This document shows positions 46,829 through 55,683 of a DNA stretch of 64,000 nucleotides, piece by piece (within the stretch, counting starts at the first letter, position 1; each line of letters begins with the position of its first letter). A program made the translations under genes and the position numbers. This DNA comes from Dethiobacter alkaliphilus AHT 1 (GTDB lineage Bacteria > Bacillota > Dethiobacteria > Dethiobacterales > Dethiobacteraceae): positions 32,503-96,502 of the forward strand of contig NZ_ACJM01000013.1 of NCBI RefSeq assembly GCF_000174415.1, read 5' to 3'. Below the pieces are notes generated by a model that was given only the letters and a program-made list of their open reading frames with translations, had not been told where the DNA came from and made no database searches.

Positions 46829-47824
46829 ATGAAAAGCGGTAGGTTTTTGGTTGTTTTTATGATTTTGGTGATGGTGGCGGTGGTGTTTACCGGTTGCGGC
46901 GGGCAGGACGATCTGACCAAAGTGCGGTTAAATGAAGTGACTCGCTCGGTTTTCTATGCGCCCATGTATGCTGCAATTAACCTGGGTTTTTTCGAGGAAG
47001 CAGGCATTGAACTGGAATTAACCACCGGACAGGGCGCAGATAATGTTATGACCGCTCTGTTATCGGGGCAGGCCGACATCGGCTTTATGGGGCCGGAGGC
47101 CACAATCTACGTTTACAATCAGGGGCAGGATGATTACGCTGTAAATTTTGCGCAGCTAACCAAGCGGGATGGCTCATTTCTGATGGCCCGGGAACCGGAC
47201 CCGGATTTTGTCTGGGATAACGTCCGGGGCAAAAGCATTATCGGTGGCCGTCCCGGGGGGATGCCGCTGATGACGCTGGAGTATGTGCTGAAAAATCAGG
47301 GGATTACACCGGGTGAAGACGTGGAGTTAATTACCAACATACAGTTTGCCCTGATGGGTGGCGCCTTTACCGGCGGTGAAGGTGATTTTGTCACCTTGTT
47401 TGAGCCGGTGGCCACCAATCTGGAGCTGGAAGGCGTGGGCTTTGTGGTGGCTTCGGTGGGTAAAGACAGCGGTGAGATACCGTATACTGTTTTCTCTGCC
47501 CGCAAAAGCTTTCTGGAGAACAACAGCGAGTTGGTGCAGCAGTTTACCGATGCCATTTATCGCGGCCAGGTTTGGGTAATGGAGAACGAGCCGGAGGAAA
47601 TAGCCCGGGTTATTCGTTCATCGTTTCCTGACGCCGATGAAGAGGTGCTGACCAACGTTGCCCGACGTTATAAAGAAATTGACGCCTGGGCAGATACCCC
47701 GGTATTTAGCGAAGAAGCCTATAACCGTATGCAGGATGTGATGGAGATGGCAGGAGAGTTGGAAAAGAGAGCTCCCTATGAAGATCTGGTGACAAATGAT
47801 TTTGCTCTGGAGGCCATTAAATAA
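46829..47824 (+). CDS. NMT1/SsuA-type ABC transporter substrate-binding lipoprotein
   Basis: Receptor of 331 aa with a signal peptide and lipobox (FTGC). The core begins VRLNEVTRSVFYAPMYAAIN with GFFEEAGIELEL, typical of the nitrate/sulfonate/taurine and thiamine-precursor binding family. ATG 46829 follows TTGGAGGGG. First gene of a three-gene receptor-ATPase-permease operon. No riboswitch (for example TPP) is visible before it, so the substrate remains open: aliphatic sulfonate, nitrate-like anion, pyrimidine or other. Confidence 0.88.
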   Translation: MKSGRFLVVFMILVMVAVVFTGCGGQDDLTKVRLNEVTRSVFYAPMYAAINLGFFEEAGIELELTTGQGADNVMTALLSGQADIGFMGPEATIYVYNQGQDDYAVNFAQLTKRDGSFLMAREPDPDFVWDNVRGKSIIGGRPGGMPLMTLEYVLKNQGITPGEDVELITNIQFALMGGAFTGGEGDFVTLFEPVATNLELEGVGFVVASVGKDSGEIPYTVFSARKSFLENNSELVQQFTDAIYRGQVWVMENEPEEIARVIRSSFPDADEEVLTNVARRYKEIDAWADTPVFSEEAYNRMQDVMEMAGELEKRAPYEDLVTNDFALEAIK

Positions 47825-47841
47825 TTTGGAAGGAGAGAGCC

Positions 47842-48615
47842 ATGGGGGCAGAACCACTGGTGAAAATCAAAAATATCGGCATGAGATTCCACAGCCCTGA
47901 GGGGGAGACCGCTGCCCTTAAGGATTTCTCTCTGGACATCTATCCCGGAGAGTTTATCAGCATTGTAGGCCCCAGCGGCTGTGGGAAATCCACTCTGTTA
48001 AATATTGTGGCGGGCCTCATTCGACCCACAGAAGGAGAAGTGGTGGTAAACGGCAAAAAAGTTTTGGGGCCCACACCTATGGTGGGATATATGCCGCAAA
48101 GTGATCAGTTGTTTGAGTGGCGAACCATTTGGAAAAATGTACTTTTGGGACTGGAAGTGCAAAACAAAATCAACCCTGAAACTCTGGAGTTTGTCACAAG
48201 GCTTTTGCAGCGCTATGGACTCTATGAGTTTCGCAATGCTTACCCCAGTCAACTTTCGGGGGGAATGCGCCAGCGTGCTGCCTTAATACGTACGCTGGCC
48301 ATTAATCCCAAAATTCTTCTCTTGGATGAAGCTTTTTCTGCACTGGATTATCAGACCCGCCTTGTGGTGGCCGATGAGGTTAAAGAAATTATTGTGCAGG
48401 AAAAGAAAACGACGGTTTTGGTAACCCATGATATCGCCGAGGCCATCAGCATGGCTAACCGTGTGGTTGTGTTCACCAAGCGGCCGGGAACCATCAAGAA
48501 CATTCATGATGTTGTTCTCACCTGTGAAGTGAATACACCTATTAAATGCCGTGATGCGGTGGAATTTAAAGATTACTTCAATACCATCTGGAAGGAGTTG
48601 GATATTCATGTCTGA
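47842..48615 (+). CDS. SsuB/TauB-type ABC transporter ATPase
   Basis: ATPase of 257 aa. Walker A (GPSGCGKST), Q-loop (GYMPQSDQLFEWRTI), signature (LSGGMRQRAALIRTLA), Walker B ([12 protein letters not shown]) and switch histidine (LVTHDIAEA). The MPQ-DQLFEW pattern is characteristic of the nitrate/sulfonate ATPase group. 17 nt after the receptor gene, with AAGGAGAG. Confidence 0.92.
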   Translation: MGAEPLVKIKNIGMRFHSPEGETAALKDFSLDIYPGEFISIVGPSGCGKSTLLNIVAGLIRPTEGEVVVNGKKVLGPTPMVGYMPQSDQLFEWRTIWKNVLLGLEVQNKINPETLEFVTRLLQRYGLYEFRNAYPSQLSGGMRQRAALIRTLAINPKILLLDEAFSALDYQTRLVVADEVKEIIVQEKKTTVLVTHDIAEAISMANRVVVFTKRPGTIKNIHDVVLTCEVNTPIKCRDAVEFKDYFNTIWKELDIHV

Positions 48616-49423
48616 GCGCAGCTCTGACTCCTTCGTGTCCCCCGAGCATAAAGAGTATTTACGCCGCCAAAGGATTTACCGCCTGCAGATCTTCGCGGTG
48701 CAAATTCTGCTGCTGTTGGGATTTATCGCCCTCTGGGAGGTGGCGGCAACCCAGCGCTGGATCGACCCGTTTATCACCAGTCAGCCCAGCCGGGTAATGC
48801 GTACCCTGGTATCTCTTCATAATGAAGGAAACCTGTATATGCATACCGGGATAACTGTTTTTGAAACAGTGGTGGGATTTACCCTGGGAACGGTGATAGG
48901 CACTGTAATCGCTGTCATCCTATGGTGGTCTAAATTCATTTCAGCGGTGCTGGACCCCTACCTGGTGGTCTTAAACAGCCTGCCTAAAATTGCTCTGGGA
49001 CCAATAATTATCGTCTGGGCAGGACAGGGAATGACGGCTATTATTGCCATGGCCCTGCTCATCTCGGTGGTGGTAACAATTTTAGGAGTATACAGCGGTT
49101 TTTCCCAGGTAGATGCCAATAAGATCAAACTGCTGCAATCCTTTGGTGCCAGCCGCTGGCAGATCTTGAAGAAAGTGATTCTGCCGGCCAGCGTTCCCAC
49201 CATTATTTCCGCTCTGAAAATTAATGTGGGCCTGTCCTGGGTGGGCGTCATTGTGGGCGAGTTTCTGGTGTCACGAGCCGGTTTGGGCTATCTGATAGTC
49301 TATGGCGGCCAGGTTTTCAGGCTGGATTTGGTCATGACAGGAGTTATCATTCTTTCGGTAGCTGCTGCCGTTATGTATCAGGGAGTGGTGTTATTGGAAA
49401 AGTTTGCTATGAAATGGCGTTAA
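48608..49423 (+). CDS. SsuC/TauC-type ABC transporter permease
   Basis: Permease of 271 aa with about six membrane helices; coupling motif QSFGASRWQILKKVILPASVP. The N-terminus has a 30-residue charged cytoplasmic segment. ATG 48608 overlaps the ATPase stop by 8 nt; the longer frame from 48551 was rejected. Last gene of the operon, followed by a terminator. Confidence 0.92.
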   Translation: MSERSSDSFVSPEHKEYLRRQRIYRLQIFAVQILLLLGFIALWEVAATQRWIDPFITSQPSRVMRTLVSLHNEGNLYMHTGITVFETVVGFTLGTVIGTVIAVILWWSKFISAVLDPYLVVLNSLPKIALGPIIIVWAGQGMTAIIAMALLISVVVTILGVYSGFSQVDANKIKLLQSFGASRWQILKKVILPASVPTIISALKINVGLSWVGVIVGEFLVSRAGLGYLIVYGGQVFRLDLVMTGVIILSVAAAVMYQGVVLLEKFAMKWR

Positions 49424-49442
49424 TATTTAATAAATACTTGTG

Positions 49443-49464
49443 GCCCGGCATAGCCGGGCTTTTT
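49443..49464 (+). terminator. Terminator after the NMT1-type transporter
   Basis: Stem GCCCGGC / GCCGGGC with a 3-nt loop, then five T. Confidence 0.85.
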
Positions 49465-49553
49465 GCTGTGCATCTTTACGCACAGCAGGGCATAACAATT
49501 ATAAAGATGAGCAGCAGGTTTATTCAATGAAAGCCACCGGAAGAAGGTGTGAG

Positions 49554-50279
49554 ATGATAAGAGACAAGAGAATTAAAAAACGTAAACAGCGGGTTTTATT
49601 GGCGGTGGTGGCAGTATTGATCGTGCTTTCCTTTGTGCTGCACAGACAAATAACACAGGGCGTATTTTCCCCCACCATTTCGGGAGCCTACTATCATGTC
49701 GCCACCGACGAAAAGGCGGTTTCATTAACCTTTGATGCTGTCTGGCAGCCCGGTGAGCTGCCAAGAATCCTTGATATTCTGGACCGCTATGAAGTTCAGG
49801 CCACATTCTTTTTACCAGGTACCTGGCTGCGTAATAATGCGGATTTGGCCCGGGAAATACTGTTGCGGGGACATGAAATCGGACACCACGGTTATGCGCA
49901 CAAGCGTCTGACGGAGTTAAATGAAGAGGAACTAAGCAAGGAATTTGCTCTGATGGAAGAGGCGCTGCAGGAAGAATTAAATGTCCAGACACAGCTGTTC
50001 CGTCCTCCGTACGGCGAGATTAATCAGGAGGTCTACGACTACATTTCCGACCGGGGATACACTACGGTGCTCTGGAGCGTGGACCCCCATGACTGGCTTG
50101 ACCCCGGCGTGGATAAGATTATTACCCGGGTTATTAAACGGGTTCATAACGGTGCCATAATTCTTTTTCACACCAATGCCACCCAGGCGGTAGATGCACT
50201 TCCGGTAATAATCCAGAGCCTGAAGATGCAGGAATATGAGATTCTCCCGGTTACCCAACTGTTGGAGAAGGAAAAATGA
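49554..50279 (+). CDS. Polysaccharide deacetylase-family protein, PdaB/YlxY-like
   Basis: Membrane-anchored NodB-fold protein of 241 aa: basic start, one transmembrane segment (about residues 14-32), then the catalytic domain. Motif 1 reads LTFDAVWQPGEL, with the first Asp kept but the second (metal-binding) Asp replaced by Ala, as in the PdaB/YlxY sporulation group. Motif 2 (GHHGYAHKRL) keeps the H-x-H ligands, and RPPYGEIN is intact. ylxY also follows pnp in Bacillus. Start ATG 49554 after AAGAAGGTG; ATG 49527 is possible. Confidence 0.8.
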   Translation: MIRDKRIKKRKQRVLLAVVAVLIVLSFVLHRQITQGVFSPTISGAYYHVATDEKAVSLTFDAVWQPGELPRILDILDRYEVQATFFLPGTWLRNNADLAREILLRGHEIGHHGYAHKRLTELNEEELSKEFALMEEALQEELNVQTQLFRPPYGEINQEVYDYISDRGYTTVLWSVDPHDWLDPGVDKIITRVIKRVHNGAIILFHTNATQAVDALPVIIQSLKMQEYEILPVTQLLEKEK

Positions 50280-50289
50280 GGTGAAAAAG

Positions 50290-51306
50290 ATGCGCTACCG
50301 TTATTTTAACGTCCTAAACGGCAGGCAGTTAATAGTCATTATAATTTTGTTGGGGATGCTGCTTTTGGTTTTCCAGGGATACCGCCGGATAAACCATTAC
50401 CCAAAAAACATTCGGCAGAACGTATTTTTTGCCGGCAGTAACCTGGGGGGGCTTACACCACAGGAAGCAGAAACGGTGATTAACCGGTTGGCTGAAGAAA
50501 AGGCCATCCCTCCCGTTGAGGCGGTGCTTGATCCGGAAACAAACGGCGTCATCCCGGAGTTAAGCGGCCTGGAAGTGGATGTGGCTGCTACTTTGCAGCA
50601 GATTGTGGAAGCAGAAGAGAATTCAAAAGTGCAGCCGGTGTACAGGGAGATTCCCGCAGCGGTTACTTTGGCTGACTTTCCGGAAAGGCCGCTGTATCAG
50701 GGAAATCCCGCAAAACCTCAGGTGGCCTTCCTGGTAAATGTGGCCTGGGGTAATGAATATTTGCAGGAAATGCTGGATGTGTTGGAACAGGAAAAAGCAC
50801 AGGCCACTTTCTTCTTGGTGGGGCGCTGGGCCCGGGCCAATGAGGAGGAGGCTAAAAGTATTGTGGACGCAGGTTTTGCTGTGGCCAATCATGGCTATTC
50901 AGATGCCATCAGCATGGCCAATGCTACGTATGACCAGGCCAAAGAAGATATCAAAGCGGCAAATGACGCCATCGAAGAGCTCACCGGTAAACGGCCGGCC
51001 TATTTTAGCCCGCATAAAGGAGAATTAAACGCCAATGTCCTCAAAGCTGCGGCAGAGGAAAATTGCCGGCTCATTCTGTGGACGGTGGATACGGTGGACT
51101 GGATGCTTCCCGGCGTGGATGTTATGGTAGATAAAATACTCAGCAAATCACAAAACGGCAGTCTGATTCTGATGCACCCCACAGAACAAACGGCGGACTT
51201 TTTGCGGGAGGTTATTCCCCAGCTGCGCAGCAGGGGTCTGGAGCCGGTAACGCTGGCAGAGCTGTTAAGCCCTTCCAGGCCGGAAAAGGATGTGGCTGAG
51301 CCTTGA
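50290..51306 (+). CDS. Degenerate deacetylase-fold protein with N-terminal wall-binding-like domain
   Basis: Protein of 338 aa: transmembrane segment (about 12-30), a domain shared with the next gene (about 40-135, with the pattern DPETNGVIPELSGLEVDV), then a NodB fold whose catalytic residues are lost. Motif 1 is FLVNVAWGNEY with no Asp, motif 2 is ANHGYSDAIS with only one His, motif 3 is SPHKGELN. Probably a pseudoenzyme, perhaps structural or regulatory in spore wall formation. ATG 50290 follows GAGGTG by 6 nt. Confidence 0.78.
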   Translation: MRYRYFNVLNGRQLIVIIILLGMLLLVFQGYRRINHYPKNIRQNVFFAGSNLGGLTPQEAETVINRLAEEKAIPPVEAVLDPETNGVIPELSGLEVDVAATLQQIVEAEENSKVQPVYREIPAAVTLADFPERPLYQGNPAKPQVAFLVNVAWGNEYLQEMLDVLEQEKAQATFFLVGRWARANEEEAKSIVDAGFAVANHGYSDAISMANATYDQAKEDIKAANDAIEELTGKRPAYFSPHKGELNANVLKAAAEENCRLILWTVDTVDWMLPGVDVMVDKILSKSQNGSLILMHPTEQTADFLREVIPQLRSRGLEPVTLAELLSPSRPEKDVAEP

Positions 51307-52136
51307 TAAACAGAAATCATACCGGTAAGTTTAGCATAGCCAATATCACCGTTAGTGTTCTTATATTACTTATTGTGGTTACGGTGGTGTTTACCGTTAA
51401 GCTGGCTGTGGAGCGCTACCAGGCCGGCGTAAATTCCGGCGTAATGCTGGAGGCCATTCCCATGGAGGGGATGCTGGAAAAAGAAGTGCTAAAGCGGGTG
51501 CAGAAGATGGCCGATGCCATGGACCGGGCTCCTCAAAACGCCCGCTACGACCCGAATAATGACCGCATTATCCCTGAAGTCAGGGGACGTCAGGTGGATG
51601 TGTACACCACTGTGCGGCGGGTAATGGAGGCAGAAAAAGGAGAAAGGGTAGAGCTGGCGGTAATAAACCTGGAGCCGGAAATCACTTCCGAGATATTTAA
51701 GTCCATAGACCAGAAAATTGCTTCTTTTAGCACCAGCGGCGGCGGCAGTGCGGGGCGCTCAGATAACCTGTATGTGGCTGCCAAATATATGAACCGCACA
51801 ATTCTGGCACCGGGAGATGTATTTTCCTTTAACAAGGTAACCGGCCCCCGTACCTTTGAGCGCGGCTACAGCATGGCACCAATTGTGGGAGGAACGGGAA
51901 TCGGCGGTGGAGTCTGTCAGGTGGCTACCACAGTGTACAATGCTGCTCTGGCTGCCGATTTGGAAATAATAGAGAGGTATCCACACAGTATTCAAGTGGG
52001 GTATGTGAGGCCGGGGCGGGATGCCACGGTGACCGATTACCTTGATTTTAAATTTCGCAACTCCACGGATAAGTTTATCCAAATTCACTCCGGTGCCGGC
52101 GGCGGCCATGTATGGGTGCAGCTTTGGAGTCAGTAG
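51303..52136 (+). CDS. VanW family protein
   Basis: Protein of 277 aa with an N-terminal membrane segment (about 13-34), a PG_binding_4-like domain (about 45-140) and a C-terminal VanW domain (APGDVFSFNKVTGPRTFERG, then GIGGGVCQVATTVYNAAL). VanW proteins accompany wall-remodelling and sporulation genes; the biochemical role is unknown. The domain before VanW aligns with the one in the preceding gene (DPNNDRIIPEVRGRQVDV). The TTG start overlaps the preceding stop by 4 nt. No vancomycin-resistance genes are nearby, so resistance is not implied. Confidence 0.85.
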   Translation: MINRNHTGKFSIANITVSVLILLIVVTVVFTVKLAVERYQAGVNSGVMLEAIPMEGMLEKEVLKRVQKMADAMDRAPQNARYDPNNDRIIPEVRGRQVDVYTTVRRVMEAEKGERVELAVINLEPEITSEIFKSIDQKIASFSTSGGGSAGRSDNLYVAAKYMNRTILAPGDVFSFNKVTGPRTFERGYSMAPIVGGTGIGGGVCQVATTVYNAALAADLEIIERYPHSIQVGYVRPGRDATVTDYLDFKFRNSTDKFIQIHSGAGGGHVWVQLWSQ

Positions 52137-52197
52137 CTTGACAACTTTTCTTAAAGAGGGTAACCTTGGGGAAAAACGGTAAAGGAGCAATAAACTT

Positions 52198-52647
52198 ATG
52201 GATACGGCAAAGCTCTTTGTTCACAAACTTCCCCATGCAGCAGACCTGCCGCTGCCCCGGTATATGTCCGACGATGCGGCAGGTATGGATATCCTGGCCG
52301 CCCTTGATGAGCCTGTAGTGCTCTTGCCGGGCAACCGCACACTGATTCCCACCGGGTTGCAGATGGCGGTTCCCCGCGGCTGTGAAGTGCAGATACGCCC
52401 CCGCAGCGGCCTGGCCCTGAAACAGGGCATTGCTGTTTTAAACAGCCCGGGCACCGTGGATGCCGACTACCGTGGAGAGGTGAAAGTGATTATAGCCAAT
52501 CTGGGCCGCGAACCGTTTGTTATTACCCGGGGAGACCGAATCGCCCAGATGGTTTTGGCAAAACTCACCCGGGCGGATTTGGCCGAATGCGAAAAACTGC
52601 CGGATACGGCCCGTGGCAAAGGAGGTTTTGGCCATACCGGCGTATAG
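52198..52647 (+). CDS. dut: Deoxyuridine 5'-triphosphate nucleotidohydrolase (dUTPase)
   Basis: Trimeric dUTPase of 149 aa that keeps uracil out of DNA and supplies dUMP. All five motifs are present: [36 protein letters not shown] and [13 protein letters not shown] follows AAAGGAGC. The chromosomal sporulation context argues against a phage origin. Confidence 0.95.
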   Translation: MDTAKLFVHKLPHAADLPLPRYMSDDAAGMDILAALDEPVVLLPGNRTLIPTGLQMAVPRGCEVQIRPRSGLALKQGIAVLNSPGTVDADYRGEVKVIIANLGREPFVITRGDRIAQMVLAKLTRADLAECEKLPDTARGKGGFGHTGV

Positions 52648-52658
52648 GAGGTCTGCTG

Positions 52659-52817
52659 ATGGACATCTGTGAACAGGCCTTGCTGGAAAAACTGCAACAG
52701 GAGTTGTTACATACTTTCTACAAAAACCAGGGGGAGCTTTGTAATCCGGAAGTGCTTTGCAAAAGTGAAGAACTGGATGAGTTGGTTTTAAAAATTATGC
52801 GTAGGAGGCATGTATAA
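52659..52817 (+). CDS. Spo0E-like aspartyl-phosphate phosphatase
   Basis: Protein of 52 aa predicted to form a helical hairpin that dephosphorylates Spo0A-P and so delays sporulation. Family pattern: helix LLEKLQQELLHTF, turn, then PEVLCKSEELDELVLKIM, where SEELDEL corresponds to the Spo0E SQELD signature. ATG 52659 after GGAGG; the longer frame from 52587 lies in dut. Confidence 0.8.
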   Translation: MDICEQALLEKLQQELLHTFYKNQGELCNPEVLCKSEELDELVLKIMRRRHV

Positions 52818-52818
52818 C

Positions 52819-53139
52819 TTGACAGCGCTGATGTTCATTCTGTTTTTGCTGGCGTTGTCCCTGCTGTTGCGGGTTCAGAATAAGAAGCGCTTAACGCAGG
52901 AGGTCCCGGAGCATGCCAAGCCGTCACCGTTCTCCCAGGCGCTGCAGGACTTAATTGCCACAGCGGGCGGTATTTATCTTTCCCTTGTTTTGTTAGTATC
53001 TTTTTTGCAGATGGACGTTGCCGATAAATGGAATATTTATGGTATAAAAATGGAACCCCTGGCTTTTTTGGCACTTTTATTCTCTGTGGTACAGCCGCTT
53101 TTGCTGCAGGTTATGGACAAAATAAAAGGGGGCTCTTGA
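52819..53139 (+). CDS. Small membrane protein of unknown function
   Basis: Protein of about 106 aa with three hydrophobic segments (residues about 3-18, 47-64, 76-96). AGGAGG at 52803-52808 is 10 nt from TTG 52819 but only 1 nt from ATG 52810, so TTG is preferred without certainty. Lies between the Spo0E-like gene and ymxH in a sporulation-related run. No family recognised. Confidence 0.6.
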   Translation: MTALMFILFLLALSLLLRVQNKKRLTQEVPEHAKPSPFSQALQDLIATAGGIYLSLVLLVSFLQMDVADKWNIYGIKMEPLAFLALLFSVVQPLLLQVMDKIKGGS

Positions 53140-53140
53140 T

Positions 53141-53395
53141 TTGGAATTATCCCGTTTATCCCGGAAGGAAATTATAAATTTGCATGATGGTGCCCGGCTT
53201 GGCTTTGTGGGCGATTCTGATTTAATTATTGACGATGAGACCGGCAGTATTAAATCCATAATTATTTCCCCCAAAGGAATGAAGCCCCGTTCGGGCCGGG
53301 AACTGGTAATTCCCTGGACATCTATAAAAAAAATCGGCGATGAAGTGATGATAGTGGATATTTCGCCGGAACGAAGCAGCCGTAAACATACGTGA
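53141..53395 (+). CDS. ymxH: YlmC/YmxH family sporulation protein (PRC-barrel)
   Basis: Small PRC-barrel-like protein of 84 aa. LSRKEIINLHDGARLGFVGD, then IVIP-like ELVIPWTSIKKIGDEVMIVD is the family pattern. ymxH sits just before the dipicolinate operon in Bacillus, as here. TTG 53141 follows AGGGGG, 1 nt after the preceding stop. Confidence 0.88.
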   Translation: MELSRLSRKEIINLHDGARLGFVGDSDLIIDDETGSIKSIIISPKGMKPRSGRELVIPWTSIKKIGDEVMIVDISPERSSRKHT

Positions 53396-53420
53396 CATGA
53401 ATAATGACCTTTTTTACAGC

Positions 53421-53447
53421 CGATACTAAGGAAGAAAAACAGTATCG
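53421..53447. promoter_or_regulatory. Inverted repeat before the stress-protein gene
   Basis: CGATACT and AGTATCG separated by 13 bp, ending 5 nt before AAAAAAGGAGG. Could be an operator or an RNA hairpin near the ribosome site. Confidence 0.4.
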
Positions 53448-53467
53448 ATAAAAAAGGAGGTTACAAC

Positions 53468-53956
53468 ATGTCGCAAACCGTTGTTGGTTTATTCCGCTCC
53501 AAGGAACAGGCGGAAGAAGCTATACGTGAGCTGCGAGCACGTGATTTTGATGATCAGGATATATCATTGGTAGCCAAAAATGAGGAAGCAGAAGGTGGCG
53601 GCGAAGAGGGCGTCAGCTATGAAAATCAGAACCTGGCCGACGGCACCGCCACCGGCGGCGCCATTGGAGGCCTTACCGGGCTTTTGGCCGGGGCAGGCGC
53701 TCTGCTGATACCGGGAATCGGCCCCATCATTGCCGCCGGTCCTCTGGCCGGCGCGCTGACCGGAATTGTTACCGGCGGTATCGCAGGCGGGCTGATTGAT
53801 TATGGCATCCCTGAGGAAGAAGGGGAGCGCTATGAGAAGGAAGTTCACAAAGGTAGTATCCTGGTGGCAGCCGAATCGGAAGATGAAGAGATGTCCGAAG
53901 AGGTAAGCTCAATCTTCCGCGAAAACGGTGCCTTTGAAGTCAATTCACATGACTAA
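53468..53956 (+). CDS. General stress protein 17M/YflT-like protein with glycine-zipper centre
   Basis: Protein of 162 aa. The N-terminal TVVGLFRSKEQAEEAIREL is the YflT/GsP17M start. A central Gly/Ala-rich hydrophobic region (residues about 58-115, with GGAIGGLTGLLAGAGALLIP) resembles glycine-zipper membrane hairpins, and the acidic C-terminus has a second short alpha/beta unit. ATG follows AAAAAAGGAGG. Followed by a terminator. Probably stress-induced; no sigma-B promoter was seen. Confidence 0.78.
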   Translation: MSQTVVGLFRSKEQAEEAIRELRARDFDDQDISLVAKNEEAEGGGEEGVSYENQNLADGTATGGAIGGLTGLLAGAGALLIPGIGPIIAAGPLAGALTGIVTGGIAGGLIDYGIPEEEGERYEKEVHKGSILVAAESEDEEMSEEVSSIFRENGAFEVNSHD

Positions 53957-53969
53957 AAAAAATTCCCAA

Positions 53970-54003
53970 AAAATCCGGCTATTTAAGCCGGATTTTTTTT
54001 TTT
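53970..54003 (+). terminator. Terminator after the stress-protein gene
   Basis: Stem AAAATCCGGCT / AGCCGGATTTT, 5-nt loop, then T run. Confidence 0.9.
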
Positions 54004-54010
54004 GCCGGCA

Positions 54011-54097
54011 GGAAACTATAACGCTTCGCAGTTAGCGAAGCTGCTAAGGTAACCAGTATTAAAAGCACGCGTTAAAGGAACTTAAGCGTGCTTTTTT
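54011..54097. repeat. Dispersed two-hairpin repeat, copy 3 (most complete)
   Basis: Left hairpin GCTTCGC agtta GCGAAGC, then TGCTAAGGTAACC, then right hairpin AAAAGCACGC / GCGTGCTTTT with a 15-nt loop and T run. The right hairpin could act as a terminator. Located between the stress-protein gene and dpaA. Confidence 0.8.
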
Positions 54098-54171
54098 ACG
54101 CTGCCAAGTTTGTCACGCTTTTTGTGTCTTTATTCATATATTAAATTACTAGTGTCAAAGGAGGGAAGTGC

Positions 54172-55071
54172 GTGCAGAACATCAGCCTGGCCGGCTGGCG
54201 GATAGTGATTGCCGGTGGTGACGCCCGGGATGTCATCCTGGCAGAACAACTGAAAAAAGCCGGGGCCGATGTATGGTTGTGTGGTTTTGAAAAGTGTGCA
54301 TTACCAAAGGATGCAACTTTACAAAAAGGGAAACCGGAATTTGCCGATGTGGTGATTTTGCCTCTGCCCGGGGTAAACAGCGACGGCACCATCTATGCTA
54401 CCTACGCTGAAGAAAAACTGTTTCTGGATAATTTAAGCCCGTTATTCAGACCAGGATTGTTACTTATCTGCGGCAGAATGCCCACGGAAACACTGGCTTT
54501 TTTGGAAGAAAGAAAAATTCGTGTTGTCCTTACCGCTGAAATGGATGAATTAGCCGTTTATAATGCGGTGCCCACCGCTGAAGGAACAATTGAGCTGGCT
54601 ATGCGGGAAAGCGATGTTACCATCCACGGCAGCAAGGCGCTTGTAATCGGCTTTGGTCGCTGCGGTATGCCGCTGGCCAAAACTTTAGCTGCTTTAGGGG
54701 CCCGGGTGACGGTGGGAGCCCGCCGGCGGGAAGTGCTGGCACAGGCCGAAACCTTAGGATTTGCACAGCTGGATTTGGCTAAAATCTCAGAGCGGATAGG
54801 TGATTTTGACTTTATCTTTAATACTGTGCCGGCCATGGTATTAACAGATAAAGTTTTAGGCGGTGTAAACAAAGAAGCTCTGGTTATCGACATCGCATCA
54901 AAGCCCGGAGGGACAGATTTTGCCGCAGCCAAACGTTTGGGGCTGAAGACCTTTTTAGCCCTGGGCCTGCCCGGCAAAGTGGCTCCCAAAAGTGCCGGTA
55001 ATATTTTGGCCAGGGTTTACCCGCACATTATTACTGAAATGGGGAAAGGAGGAGAGCATAATGAGGCTTAA
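54172..55071 (+). CDS. dpaA: Dipicolinate synthase subunit A
   Basis: SpoVFA, 299 aa. With subunit B it oxidises dihydrodipicolinate to dipicolinic acid in the mother cell for spore cores. N-terminal DpaA domain, then a Rossmann domain with VIGFGRCGMPLAKTLAALGA. GTG 54172 follows AAAGGAGGG. Overlaps dpaB by 11 nt. Expected to be sigma-K controlled; I did not identify that promoter. Confidence 0.94.
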   Translation: MQNISLAGWRIVIAGGDARDVILAEQLKKAGADVWLCGFEKCALPKDATLQKGKPEFADVVILPLPGVNSDGTIYATYAEEKLFLDNLSPLFRPGLLLICGRMPTETLAFLEERKIRVVLTAEMDELAVYNAVPTAEGTIELAMRESDVTIHGSKALVIGFGRCGMPLAKTLAALGARVTVGARRREVLAQAETLGFAQLDLAKISERIGDFDFIFNTVPAMVLTDKVLGGVNKEALVIDIASKPGGTDFAAAKRLGLKTFLALGLPGKVAPKSAGNILARVYPHIITEMGKGGEHNEA

Positions 55072-55672
55072 GAACAAGAAAATTGGTTTTGCCATGACCG
55101 GTTCTCACTGTACCCTGGAGAAGATGTTTCCACAACTGGAAAAGTTATTGGCAGAGGGTGCCGAAATTTACCCCATTATTTCGCCCTCTGTAGATCAAAC
55201 CGATACCCGGTTTGGAGATGCCACCGAATGGAAAACAAGGCTGGTAAAAACAACGGGACATAAAATTATCAACACCATTTCCGGAGCGGAGCCATTGGGC
55301 CCCAAGAGTGAATTGGATGCTTATGTTATTGCGCCGTGTACCGGTAATTCTATGGCCAAACTGGCCAACGGTATAACCGATACTGCGGTACTGATGGGTG
55401 CCAAAGCCCAGCTGCGTAACCAGAAACCGGTGATTGTGGCCATTTCCACCAATGACGGACTGGGTTTAAATGCCAAAAATATTGGCATCCTCCTGGGCTT
55501 CAAGAATGTTTACATGGTTCCGTTTGGCCAGGACAGTCCGTTTAGCAAACCCAATTCGCTGGTGGCAAAAATGGATCTGTTGCTGCCCACTATTTTGGCA
55601 GCATTGGAAGGCAGGCAGCTGCAACCCATGCTGATTAACCTGGCAGAGGAAGAATTTGAGTTAAAACGATAG
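55061..55672 (+). CDS. dpaB: Dipicolinate synthase subunit B
   Basis: SpoVFB, 203 aa, a flavoprotein of the HFCD/decarboxylase fold. IGFAMTGSHCTLEKMFPQLE at the start and IAPCTGNSMAKLANGITDTA are diagnostic. ATG 55061 after GGAAAGGAGG; the longer frame from 54992 lies inside dpaA. Confidence 0.95.
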   Translation: MRLKNKKIGFAMTGSHCTLEKMFPQLEKLLAEGAEIYPIISPSVDQTDTRFGDATEWKTRLVKTTGHKIINTISGAEPLGPKSELDAYVIAPCTGNSMAKLANGITDTAVLMGAKAQLRNQKPVIVAISTNDGLGLNAKNIGILLGFKNVYMVPFGQDSPFSKPNSLVAKMDLLLPTILAALEGRQLQPMLINLAEEEFELKR

Positions 55673-55683
55673 TAGGTGGATAT

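Noticed and set aside
51303..52136. Vancomycin-resistance determinant
   Set aside because: Only a VanW-family gene is present; no vanHAX or vanRS, and the context is sporulation.
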